A DNA stretch of 19,940 nucleotides from Holophagales bacterium (GTDB lineage Bacteria; Acidobacteriota; Holophagae; Holophagales; Holophagaceae). Location: positions 1 to 19,940 of the forward strand of contig JAITFL010000129.1 of assembly GCA_031281385.1 (NCBI GenBank). Direction: 5' to 3'. Below the pieces are notes generated by a model. The model was not told the origin of the DNA, did no database searches, and saw only the letters and a list, made by a program, of their open reading frames with translations. Positions 6,271-14,351 of this stretch are shown piece after piece. The position numbers were made by a program, and so were the translations under genes. The number at the start of each line of letters is the position of its first letter. Position 1 is the first letter of the stretch.

Positions 6271-8043
6271 TTATTGCCCCACAAACCGCAGCAACACAGC
6301 CCTTGGGGAAGAAGCGTCTACCACTTCCCATGCGGTCTGCGATTCTTCTGGCAGTGTTCGCCAAGCCTTTTGAGTGGATAGGGCCCAGATGGGCTTGTCG
6401 GGACATTCGCTCTTTAGTCGCAGACCCGTTTCAGTGAGAGCCTGGCGATCCTCAACGAACCATCGCCCTTGTTCCTCTTGCGGCAGATTGTCCCGACCAA
6501 AGTAAAGCTCTCCCGTCGCGCCGACAATGGTCACCCTGTCCTTCACAAGAAAAGGTAGGGCCTGAAAATAATCGCCGTGGCTTATCCACTGAATTTTCCC
6601 CTTGCCACGCAGTTCATGCGGAACATTGGCGATCAGCCCATCAATGGTGCTTTGCGCCCCGTTGACGCGCTGCGCGGCAAACACCAATATGATCAATAGG
6701 GCCGAATGCCATGCCATCCACATCTGGGTTGTGAGTTCGTGGCTCTTGGCGGCCCAAGCCCCCGCAAGCGAAAAGCCCAAGCCAAGGAACAACAGCCAAA
6801 GCGCGCCATTGTACTGCTGGATATCTGATACCCATTCTGCGGAGCTGGCCGCCAACATTGGAGAAACATAAGCCACTGCCGCCGCCGCGAAAAATATAGC
6901 CCCAAGCAAAAGCATCTCTACGCCCAAACGCTTCATGGGCAAAAAGCCGTCCGACTCTTTTTGAAACACTGCCCCCAAGACAATTATCGGCGCAACGCAG
7001 GGCAGCACGTAAGGCACCAGCTTCGAACCCGACGCCGAAAAAAACAACAGCGGCCACGCAAATAAAGACACCAGCAGGGCAACGACCCACTTGTTTAGTT
7101 GGGAGCCTTCCAAGGTAGGCCCTGCCTTTTTGCCTATGAACCGCAAGGCTCTTTTCATGCCAACAAAACATGAGCTTAACCATGGAACCAGCCCGACCAA
7201 TATGATGGGTACAAAAAACAGCTTGTCCAATATGGGATTATCGCTGCCCTGTCTTTCGTGCCTGTGGCTCAAAAAGCGTTCAATATGCTCTGTGTAGAAA
7301 AAGAAATGGGCATGGCCTGGGTTTGCCCTATTGACCAGCACAAACCAAGGCACCGTGATGGCTGCGAACATAAGCCAGCCATAGGGAGAAAAAAAAGTTT
7401 TGAAGATGGCGGCCCGCAGCTTTGCGTCTTTCCACGCGACAAAGAGGCTAAAAAATATCGCGCCTCCGACAAGAACCACGGCTGCCGGCCCCTTTGTTAA
7501 AGTGGCGCAAGACGCGCCCACAAAAAATGCAAGCGTCCAGCCTATTGTCTGCCAACGCCCGCCATCGTAATAGCGCAGGCTCACCGCCTCTACAGCGGCG
7601 GCGGCTGAAAAAAAGCACAGCGCACTGAATAGGGCATCTAACGTCAATACCTGCCCGCAGACAAACAGCAGCAAGCTGGACGCGGCGGCAAAAGCGGCCC
7701 AAGTGGGCCATTGGCAGCCGAGCCGCTTTGAAAGCCTCCAGACAGCCCACATCGTCAGCAATAACGCAAAAGCCAGCGGCAGCCTAGCTGCAGCGGCAGA
7801 CTCTCCAAAGGCTTTCATAGAAATGGCGGACAACCAATATTGGAATGGGGGCTTTTCAAAATAGAGGACATAGTTCAGGTGCGGCGTCAGCCAGTTTCCG
7901 CTCTCTAGCATTTCTCTCGGTATCTCGGCATATCGCCCTTCGTCAGGCTGCCAGAGCGGCCTCATGAACAGCGGGAGCAGACCAAGAGCCAGCCAGACTA
8001 AAAAAAAGTGCAGCTTTTCGGTTGGCTTTGATCTCTCAGGCAT
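6271..8043 (-). CDS. ArnT-like lipid-linked sugar transferase (GT83 family)
   Basis: This 590-residue polytopic glycosyltransferase resembles ArnT, which moves 4-amino-4-deoxy-L-arabinose from undecaprenyl phosphate to lipid A on the periplasmic side. The first periplasmic loop carries the GT-C signature WQPDEGRYAEIPREMLESG with Asp34-Glu35, followed by YFEKPPFQYW with Glu63-Lys64, equivalent to residues needed in ArnT. A run of about a dozen hydrophobic helices follows, and a soluble C-terminal domain starts near residue 460. E. coli ArnT is about 550 residues. The start ATG at 8043 is preceded by GGGGG, which overlaps the stop of the upstream gene, so translation is probably coupled. The donor sugar and acceptor are not determined: no arnB, arnC or arnD is nearby, so another pentose or an O-mannosyl-type reaction is possible. 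The family assignment is firm; the substrate is inferred. Confidence 0.85.
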   Translation of the reverse strand: MPERSKPTEKLHFFLVWLALGLLPLFMRPLWQPDEGRYAEIPREMLESGNWLTPHLNYVLYFEKPPFQYWLSAISMKAFGESAAAARLPLAFALLLTMWAVWRLSKRLGCQWPTWAAFAAASSLLLFVCGQVLTLDALFSALCFFSAAAAVEAVSLRYYDGGRWQTIGWTLAFFVGASCATLTKGPAAVVLVGGAIFFSLFVAWKDAKLRAAIFKTFFSPYGWLMFAAITVPWFVLVNRANPGHAHFFFYTEHIERFLSHRHERQGSDNPILDKLFFVPIILVGLVPWLSSCFVGMKRALRFIGKKAGPTLEGSQLNKWVVALLVSLFAWPLLFFSASGSKLVPYVLPCVAPIIVLGAVFQKESDGFLPMKRLGVEMLLLGAIFFAAAAVAYVSPMLAASSAEWVSDIQQYNGALWLLFLGLGFSLAGAWAAKSHELTTQMWMAWHSALLIILVFAAQRVNGAQSTIDGLIANVPHELRGKGKIQWISHGDYFQALPFLVKDRVTIVGATGELYFGRDNLPQEEQGRWFVEDRQALTETGLRLKSECPDKPIWALSTQKAWRTLPEESQTAWEVVDASSPRAVLLRFVGQ

Positions 8044-8053
8044 TAGGCGCCCC

Positions 8054-9085
8054 CTATGTAGTGGACTTGAACTCTTCGATGAAGAAATTCATGGCCTTTT
8101 CCAAGGACTCGCGCAGGCCCACCTTGGGCGAAAAGCCAAACGTCTCCTGCATCCGCCTTATGCTGGGGACCCGCCTTGAAACGTCTTGGTAGCCCTCGCC
8201 GTAGTATTCGCCGCTCTTTGTCTCTTTGAGGCTGCCCTCTTTGAGCCCCATCTGCTTTCGGAATGGATGGCTGTTCCAAATTTCGATCATTGCTTCAGCA
8301 ATCTCCCTAACGCTCTTTTCGTTGCTGGGGTTGCCTATGTTAAAAATCTTTCCATCGGCCCTGCCGCCTTGGTTGGCCAATATCGCCATCAGGCCGTCCA
8401 TCGCATCGCTTATGTCGCAGAAGCAGCGGCGGGCGTAGCCGCCATCCACAAGGTTCAGTGGCTCGCCATTCAGCAGGTTGGCCGTGAATTGCGTCACCAA
8501 GCGACTGCTCCCGCCCTTGGCCGCCGCTAGGCTGTCCAGCCTTGGGCCCATCCAATTGAATGGCCTAAACAGGGTGAACTGCAGACCCTTTTGGAACCCA
8601 TGCGCCCATATCACGCGATCCAGCAACTGTTTGGACGTGCTATATATCCACCTATTTTTGCTGATGGGACCCGTCACCAAGTTGCTCTGCTCCTCGTCAA
8701 ATTCCGCATCGGGGCACATCCCATACACTTCGGACGTACTCGGAAACAAGAGGCGTTTGTGGTGTTTGGCGCAGTGTTTGACAACTTTCAGGTTTTCTTC
8801 AAAGTCTAATTCAAACACCCTCAATGGGTCTGTCACATACACCTTCGGCGTGGCGATAGCTACCAAGGGCAGCACGATGTCGCAATGCTCCACTTGGCTC
8901 TCTATCCATTCGCCGCTCAACGATATGTCGCCCTGGAAGAAAGTGAAACGGGGGCTGTTCAAGTGTTCCTTCACCTTGCCGTTGGCCAAGTCCATGCCAA
9001 CTACTTCCCAATCTGTGCCCAGAAGGATGCGGTCTGTCAAGTGCGACCCGATGAAACCATTGACTCCAAGAATGAGGACTTTCAC
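8054..9085 (-). CDS. UDP-glucuronate decarboxylase (ArnA C-terminal domain type)
   Basis: This extended short-chain dehydrogenase (343 residues) matches the C-terminal decarboxylase domain of ArnA, which oxidises and decarboxylates UDP-glucuronic acid to the UDP-4-keto-pentose. Visible features are the NAD loop LGVNGFIGSH, PSTSEVYGMC with the Ser-Glu pair (118-119), WIYSTSKQLLDRV with Tyr148 and Lys152, the block FTLFRPFNWMGPRLD, and GYQDVSRRVPSIR holding the arginine expected to assist decarboxylation. The N-terminal formyltransferase domain of ArnA is absent, as in stand-alone UDP-4-keto-pentose/UDP-xylose synthases. I choose the GTG at 9085 (MKVLILG) because ACGGAG lies six bases upstream; that site directly abuts an in-frame ATG at 9091, which is too close. 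It is the first gene of a two-gene operon with the arnT-like gene ten bases downstream. Confidence 0.88.
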   Translation of the reverse strand: MKVLILGVNGFIGSHLTDRILLGTDWEVVGMDLANGKVKEHLNSPRFTFFQGDISLSGEWIESQVEHCDIVLPLVAIATPKVYVTDPLRVFELDFEENLKVVKHCAKHHKRLLFPSTSEVYGMCPDAEFDEEQSNLVTGPISKNRWIYSTSKQLLDRVIWAHGFQKGLQFTLFRPFNWMGPRLDSLAAAKGGSSRLVTQFTANLLNGEPLNLVDGGYARRCFCDISDAMDGLMAILANQGGRADGKIFNIGNPSNEKSVREIAEAMIEIWNSHPFRKQMGLKEGSLKETKSGEYYGEGYQDVSRRVPSIRRMQETFGFSPKVGLRESLEKAMNFFIEEFKSTT

Positions 9086-9091
9086 AAGCAT

Positions 9092-9097
9092 CTCCGT
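9092..9097 (-). promoter_or_regulatory. Ribosome site deciding a GTG start
   Basis: ACGGAG on the minus strand lies six bases from GTG (9083-9085) but directly touches ATG (9089-9091). Normal spacing favours the GTG, which also gives the family-typical N-terminus MKVLILG. Confidence 0.6.
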
Positions 9098-9222
9098 TGC
9101 GAACTATCTAAGGTATTAAGTATAGCAGTGGCAGCCCGCCCATTGCCCGCGTCCGTTGAACAAAATGGGTGCCTGTTCCTGTAACATCGGACAATTGGTA
9201 TCCGAAAAACTGCGGACTTTCG

Positions 9223-9246
9223 GGCAAATGGTAACAAAAATGTAAT
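9223..9246. promoter_or_regulatory. Operator-like direct repeat, site 1
   Basis: This 24-base element matches 9314-9337 at 22 of 24 positions. Both begin GGCAAAT and end ACAAAAATGTAAT. The end contains a dyad, TTACA-AAAA-TGTAA in site 2, with one base changed in the left arm of site 1. It lies in the divergent region between galK and the minus-strand envelope operon, where two copies of a dyad suggest a shared transcription-factor site. Confidence 0.55.
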
Positions 9247-9313
9247 TTTTTGACCAAGGCCTTTTGTAAATATTTGCATTGCTTTATTTATGTCAGCCAT
9301 TACACCAACCTTT

Positions 9314-9337
9314 GGCAAATCGTTACAAAAATGTAAT
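9314..9337. promoter_or_regulatory. Operator-like direct repeat, site 2
   Basis: Second copy of the 24-base element, with its start 91 bases from the start of site 1. The core TTACAAAAATGTAA (9323-9336) is a perfect dyad with 5-base arms around AAAA. It lies 66 bases before the galK start codon. Confidence 0.55.
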
Positions 9338-9352
9338 ACTGGTTTCTTAGCA

Positions 9353-9380
9353 GATGCCCCTATCATTTTTTTGGGGCATC
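9353..9380 (+). promoter_or_regulatory. Hairpin in the galK leader
   Basis: GATGCCCC at 9353-9360 and GGGGCATC at 9373-9380 form an 8-bp stem around a T-rich 12-base loop. The stem ends 12 bases before the ribosome site of galK. It could act as a leader control element or as a terminator for readthrough. The T-run is in the loop, not after the stem, so it is not a standard intrinsic terminator. Confidence 0.4.
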
Positions 9381-9391
9381 GCCCCCGTTTT

Positions 9392-9396
9392 GGAGG
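9392..9396 (+). promoter_or_regulatory. Ribosome site deciding the galK TTG start
   Basis: GGAGG is six bases upstream of TTG at 9403. No in-frame ATG with a ribosome site exists before the conserved kinase sequence, so TTG is the likely initiator. Confidence 0.7.
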
Positions 9397-9402
9397 CGGC
9401 AA

Positions 9403-10575
9403 TTGGCAATAGCGCAACCACCACTTCTCGATAGGGTTTTGCAGGCCCAAGAGAGCCTTGGCCTCGAAAAGAGCCTCATGGTCAAAAGCCCTGGCAGGAT
9501 CAACATCATCGGGGAACACACAGACTACAACAATGGGTTCGCCCTTCTTGGCGCAGTGGACAAATCGGTCGTCATGGCCTTCACGCCGAGGACGGACGAC
9601 ACGATAGTGCTGCACTCCATTGACTTTGAGGCCACATACCAAACCAGCATACCCGCACTGTCGCAGACAGGGCTCGAATGGCCCAACCTCGCACTTGGTT
9701 CCATAGCGCAACTGCAGAAGGCGAACATGCCCATATCAGGCTTCGACCTCGTATATGGGGCGGACATGCCTAGAAGCGCAGGACTCTCCACAGGGTCGGC
9801 CATAGCCTGCGGCATTCTTTTTGGGCTGAACCACCTTTTTGGCCTCAACATGTCCGACAACGACATTGCCTGGTGCGCCATCCGCGCCGAGCATGAATTC
9901 ATGGGGGTCAGGTGCGGCTCGATGGATCAATTCCTCAACCTAAGGGCAAAGGAAAACACAGCCCTGCTGCTGGACTGCAAAGACCATAGCTCACAGCACA
10001 TCCCCTTTGAGCAAAACGGGCTTTGCATCGTCTTGTGCGACAGCCAAGTGAGGCGCAAGCTTAATCAGAGCAAATACAACATGAGGCGCTCCCAGTGCGA
10101 AGAAGGCGTTGAAGCGCTTTCCAAGTTCCAGCCCAGCGTCCAATCGCTGAGGGACGCAACGCTAGAGCTTTTATTGGACAACAAAAGTTCAATGAATCCA
10201 GTGGTTTTCAAAAGATGTCAATACGTCCTAGAAGAAAACCAAAGGGTACTGAAAATGTGCGAGGCACTTAGAAGCAACGACCTAGACGCCATGCAGAGCC
10301 TCTTGTACGCCAGCCACGAGGGTCTTAGGAGCCTGTACCAAGTTAGCTGCTCTGAATTGAACAAGCTGGTCGAAGGCGCGATGCAGATAAAGGGAGTACA
10401 CGGTGCTAGGCTTATGGGCGCTGGATTTGGCGGGTGTACCATAAACTTGGTGGAAGAAACCGAGGTGGGAAACTTCCTCACCGAAATGACTGGCGTTTTT
10501 AGGGACAGGCTAAAGAAATCCCCAAAAATACATGTCACCAGCCTCAACAGAGGTACGCACATCATCGAAGACTGA
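9403..10575 (+). CDS. galK: Galactokinase, GHMP family
   Basis: This 390-residue kinase phosphorylates galactose at C1 with ATP, the first committed step of the Leloir pathway. The galactokinase signature GRINIIGEHTDYNNG is at 31-45, the ATP loop is near 122-133, CGSMDQF holds the catalytic Asp175, and the C-terminal GHMP motif MGAGFGGC is at 338-345. The ATP loop reads PRSAGLSTGSA, whereas the family norm is close to PxGAGLSSSA, so three usual Gly/Ser positions differ. Initiation is at TTG with GGAGG six bases away. No galT, galE or galM is in the window, so the product galactose-1-phosphate must be used by enzymes encoded elsewhere. A related sugar-1-kinase specificity (for example galacturonate or arabinose) is possible. 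Expression is likely controlled from the divergent region carrying the paired 24-base sites. Confidence 0.9.
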   Translation: MAIAQPPLLDRVLQAQESLGLEKSLMVKSPGRINIIGEHTDYNNGFALLGAVDKSVVMAFTPRTDDTIVLHSIDFEATYQTSIPALSQTGLEWPNLALGSIAQLQKANMPISGFDLVYGADMPRSAGLSTGSAIACGILFGLNHLFGLNMSDNDIAWCAIRAEHEFMGVRCGSMDQFLNLRAKENTALLLDCKDHSSQHIPFEQNGLCIVLCDSQVRRKLNQSKYNMRRSQCEEGVEALSKFQPSVQSLRDATLELLLDNKSSMNPVVFKRCQYVLEENQRVLKMCEALRSNDLDAMQSLLYASHEGLRSLYQVSCSELNKLVEGAMQIKGVHGARLMGAGFGGCTINLVEETEVGNFLTEMTGVFRDRLKKSPKIHVTSLNRGTHIIED

Positions 10576-10614
10576 CAATAGGGCCACTTGCAAAACTTTT
10601 TTCGCGTTCATCAA

Positions 10615-10673
10615 AGTCATCTCCATGTATCAGTCCCTACATAGGGCAGTTAGCGAAGCGAGGATAAGGGGTC
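10615..10673 (-). repeat. Dispersed repeat, copy 2 (degenerate)
   Basis: The minus strand of this stretch aligns with 36-91 on the plus strand; matching blocks are TCGCT, ACT, CCCTAT, GGG and GGAGATG. Both copies are intergenic. It directly abuts the large palindrome that follows, so the two may be parts of one longer element. Confidence 0.5.
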
Positions 10674-10727
10674 TGGGGAGTAGCGAGGGAGGCACTCGCA
10701 TGCGAGTGCGACTGAGCGAATCCCCAG
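10673..10727. repeat. Large two-tier palindrome
   Basis: CTGGGGA (10673-10679) pairs with TCCCCAG (10721-10727). Inside, the perfect 18-base palindrome GCACTCGCATGCGAGTGC (10692-10709) forms the tip, with an internal bubble of 12 and 11 bases. There is no T-run on either side, so it is not a standard terminator. It could be a cruciform, a protein-binding site or the core of a repeated element. Confidence 0.7.
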
Positions 10728-10982
10728 TTAGCATCCGGGGAGCTTTTCCAAGACCCGGCGCGAAACACTCGAGGCCGAAGTATGCTCGTCCCGAGTCCAA
10801 GCAGCGAATGACCTCGCTGCGGAGCCCACCCGGCAGAATGGGATTGCTGGACGCATGGTTCAGCATCAGGGCGGGTTCCATGTTCCGGCAAGAAACGAAG
10901 CGGCTGCTTGGCTTACCGCCCCGAGAACGAAAGATAGAATCAGGAGCTAAAAACAAATTGAGCACCAGCGCTGAACGGAGTC

Positions 10983-11162
10983 ATGCACACGAAAACTTGC
11001 CTAGTTTTGCAAGAAACTCTGCTGTATGCTGTTCCAGAGATTGAAGAGCGGGTGTTTGTCGCGCCTTTTCATGATTGGTACAAAGAATGGTGCGCTCTTC
11101 GGCCCTTTTGTTCGCAAGGCCTCGTGATTCCAGTTTTGGGGAGTTGCAAGAGGCTCTTTTGA
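10983..11162 (+). CDS. Possible small protein, 59 residues
   Basis: An ATG at 10983 opens a 60-codon frame ending at TGA 11160-11162. The product is balanced in composition, with an acidic segment (PEIEERV) and aromatic-rich FHDWYKEWCALRPFC, including four cysteines overall. ACGGAG is present but only two bases before the ATG, which is too close for efficient initiation. I recognise no family. It may be a real small gene or a chance frame in the gap. Confidence 0.25.
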   Translation: MHTKTCLVLQETLLYAVPEIEERVFVAPFHDWYKEWCALRPFCSQGLVIPVLGSCKRLF

Positions 11163-11275
11163 TTGCAAATCGGATTATTTACTCTTTTCTATTTCCCGCT
11201 TTTTCATTACAATTTATTGTGTCAGCGCAAACATCTTGCCCCACTCCGCAACCTGCATAGCCCCTTGGAGCAGCC

Positions 11276-13315
11276 ATGTCACACAACGCCCCGGACGAAA
11301 TAAAGGGTTTGCCCGAAAACGCCAGAAGGACGCTTGGCCCCGGCGAAAAATATGTCCCCCTTGTCCCCCAAGACGGAGTACTGGAAACAACGGGTAGGGC
11401 CATAGCACTCGGCCTAGTCTTCTGCGCGATATTCTCAATGGCCGCCGCTTACTTGGCACTGAAGTTGGGCCAAGGCATCGAGGCGGCCATCCCCATAGCC
11501 ATCCTTGCCGTTGGCCTTAGCCGCTTTTTCTCTAGGAAAAACACCATCTTAGAAAACGTGATCATACAGAGCATAGGCGCCAACAGTAGCCATGTCGTAT
11601 CAGGCGCAGTGTTTACAATCCCAGCACTGTACATGCTGGCCGCCGTCCCCGGCAGCGGTGTGGCCACGCCCACCTTGACCCAAGTTGTGCTTGTCAGTTT
11701 TCTAGGTGGCTCCATAGGCATACTGTTTTTGATTCCGCTGCGACACAACTTCATGGTAGAAAACCATGGCGTGTTCCCTTGGCCTGAAGCCACGGCCACC
11801 ACCGAGATCCTTGTCACGGGCGAAAAGGCAGGCAGCCAAGCCAAAACCCTTGTGATTGCCGCGCTGATTGGTGGCCTCTATGACGGCCTGACAAGCTTGT
11901 TCAGGGTCATGGCCGAAAACATCCGTTTGGCGCACATTGGCACAAACCAATGGCTTGGCAGGATGCAGGACAAGGCGTTTATGCGCTTCGATTACCTAAA
12001 CAATGCGGCGGTGTTGGGCATCGGCTACATCATCGGCCTGCGCTACACGGCCATCATAGCGGCCGGTTCATTTTTCGCCACCTTTGTATTGGTCCCGATG
12101 GTGCATGGCATCGCGTATTATGTGCCTGTCACCGAAATCGTCCCGCCAGGGGCCATCCCAATGGCCGAAATGAGTCCAACAGCCATTTTCCGCGACTATG
12201 TTAGGATAATCGGCGTGGGCTGCATCGCCGGGGCGGGCGTGATGGGAGTTCTGTCCAGCCTGCCTAACATGATGAGGTCAATCGTCAGCAACCTCAAGGC
12301 ACTAAAGAACAAGGGCGAAAAGGCCATAGCCCCAACGCGCACAGAAACGAGCATCCCAGGCTCTTTCGTCGCTATCGGCTTAGTAGTTTTCACGCTTGCC
12401 ACCATTGTGTTCTTTAGCTTCGGCATCAATATCACAGACGCCCTAGTCCCTGCCCTGCTTGGCACGGCTGTCGTGATGGTCATTTCGTTCTTCTTTGCCC
12501 CGGTCGCGGCCAGGGCCATAGCCACGATAGGCACCAACCCCATCAGCGGCATGACTATGCTCACATTGCTCATCACGGGCTTGGTTATGCTAAAGCTGGG
12601 CTTTACAGGCGGTGTAGGCATGTTTGTCACAATGATGGTTGGCGGCGTTGTCTGCACAGCATTGGCCGCAAGCGGAGCTTTTAGCACAGACCTAAAGATC
12701 GGCCACTGGATTGGCTCCACACCAGCTAGGCAAATTGGTTGGAAGTTTGTCGGAACCCTTGTCGCCGCGCTATTTTGCGGGGTTGCCATGTATGTGATGA
12801 GCAAGGGCGGCTTTGGTGCGGAAGGCCAGTACGCGGCCCCGCAGGCCAGCGCCATGAGGGCGATACTCGAAGGCATATTCGGCGAAACCGCCATGCCGCT
12901 GCGCTGGTATTTCTTCGCGCTGGGCATAGTTCTTTCCCTAGTTCTGCGCATCATCGCCCTGCCCGCGCTTGGGTTCGCCTTGGGCATGTATCTGCCGATT
13001 GAGCTAAACACGCCCCTATTCTTGGGCGGCATCCTCAGCTACTTCGTCACAAAGGCCAAGGCGGGCGACACCCCGGAAATAGAGAAGGCCCGCGAAAACA
13101 AGGGCATACTGATTGCCTCTGGCCTCATGGCCGGCGGGGCCATCATGGGGGTGATAGGCGCGATTGTCCGCATGAATCCCGAATGGAAAGATGGCTTCTA
13201 TCTCCTGAACCATCAAATCATCGAAGGCGGCGTTGGTGAATGGCTTGCCTTAATCGGAACCATCGCCCTTTGCTCGTACATCATCATCTCCAGCAAGAAA
13301 GCCGATAAGGCATAA
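11276..13315 (+). CDS. OPT-family oligopeptide/metal-chelate transporter
   Basis: This 679-residue polytopic protein of the OPT (oligopeptide transporter) family, bacterial branch, probably imports peptides or metal-chelator complexes by proton symport. About 15-16 hydrophobic helices run through the sequence. Family-like blocks are AAYLALKLGQGIEAAIPIAI near 59-78, IIQSIGANSSHVVSGAVFTIPAL near 97-119, GVFPWPEATATTEIL near 164-178, and the C-terminal block with LGMYLPIELNTPLFLGG. GGAG lies five bases before the ATG. The C-terminal half ends with a soluble KKADKA tail. mdh starts 32 bases after the stop, so a shared transcript is likely. The substrate cannot be read from the sequence. Confidence 0.9.
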   Translation: MSHNAPDEIKGLPENARRTLGPGEKYVPLVPQDGVLETTGRAIALGLVFCAIFSMAAAYLALKLGQGIEAAIPIAILAVGLSRFFSRKNTILENVIIQSIGANSSHVVSGAVFTIPALYMLAAVPGSGVATPTLTQVVLVSFLGGSIGILFLIPLRHNFMVENHGVFPWPEATATTEILVTGEKAGSQAKTLVIAALIGGLYDGLTSLFRVMAENIRLAHIGTNQWLGRMQDKAFMRFDYLNNAAVLGIGYIIGLRYTAIIAAGSFFATFVLVPMVHGIAYYVPVTEIVPPGAIPMAEMSPTAIFRDYVRIIGVGCIAGAGVMGVLSSLPNMMRSIVSNLKALKNKGEKAIAPTRTETSIPGSFVAIGLVVFTLATIVFFSFGINITDALVPALLGTAVVMVISFFFAPVAARAIATIGTNPISGMTMLTLLITGLVMLKLGFTGGVGMFVTMMVGGVVCTALAASGAFSTDLKIGHWIGSTPARQIGWKFVGTLVAALFCGVAMYVMSKGGFGAEGQYAAPQASAMRAILEGIFGETAMPLRWYFFALGIVLSLVLRIIALPALGFALGMYLPIELNTPLFLGGILSYFVTKAKAGDTPEIEKARENKGILIASGLMAGGAIMGVIGAIVRMNPEWKDGFYLLNHQIIEGGVGEWLALIGTIALCSYIIISSKKADKA

Positions 13316-13338
13316 TGGCGTAACACAACAATCATTAA

Positions 13339-14289
<951 letters not shown>

Positions 14290-14318
14290 CTTTTTTCTAA
14301 ATCTGCAACCAAAAGACT

Positions 14319-14332
14319 GCAACTTGGTATAA
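14319..14332. repeat. 14-bp repeated word GCAACTTGGTATAA, second copy
   Basis: Identical to 15-28. It lies in the 62-base gap between the convergent ends of mdh and the MFS carrier gene. CTGCAAC occurs twice nearby, at about 14303 and 14317. Confidence 0.4.
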
Positions 14333-14351
14333 GCCACCGCGAATATTTTTT

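Larger units (their letters stand above)
10576..11275. other. 700-base structured gap between galK and the OPT gene
   Basis: The left 400 bases are richer in GC and CGAG/GCGA words than the flanks and hold a dispersed repeat (10615-10673) and a 55-base palindrome (10673-10727). The minus strand is open from 10965 to 10630, but the Arg/Leu/Pro-rich translation resembles no family I know. From about 10983 a 59-codon plus-strand frame is present. The last 110 bases are A/T-rich with TACAAT at 11208-11213, a possible -10 box for the OPT gene without a convincing -35. No tRNA, tmRNA or RNase P consensus is seen. Confidence 0.5.

Noticed and set aside
6271..9085. A polymyxin-resistance (Ara4N) locus
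   Set aside because: Only the decarboxylase domain and the transferase are present. ArnB, ArnC, ArnD and the formyltransferase domain are missing from the window, so resistance cannot be claimed.
10630..10965. A 111-codon minus-strand frame in the gap after galK
   Set aside because: Its translation is Arg/Leu/Pro-rich, includes the palindrome and dispersed repeat, lacks a ribosome site, and resembles no known family. It is kept only as part of the gap description.
12196..13032. A 278-codon minus-strand frame inside the OPT gene
   Set aside because: It is a shadow of the membrane protein on the other strand; the translation is low-complexity and shows no family motif.
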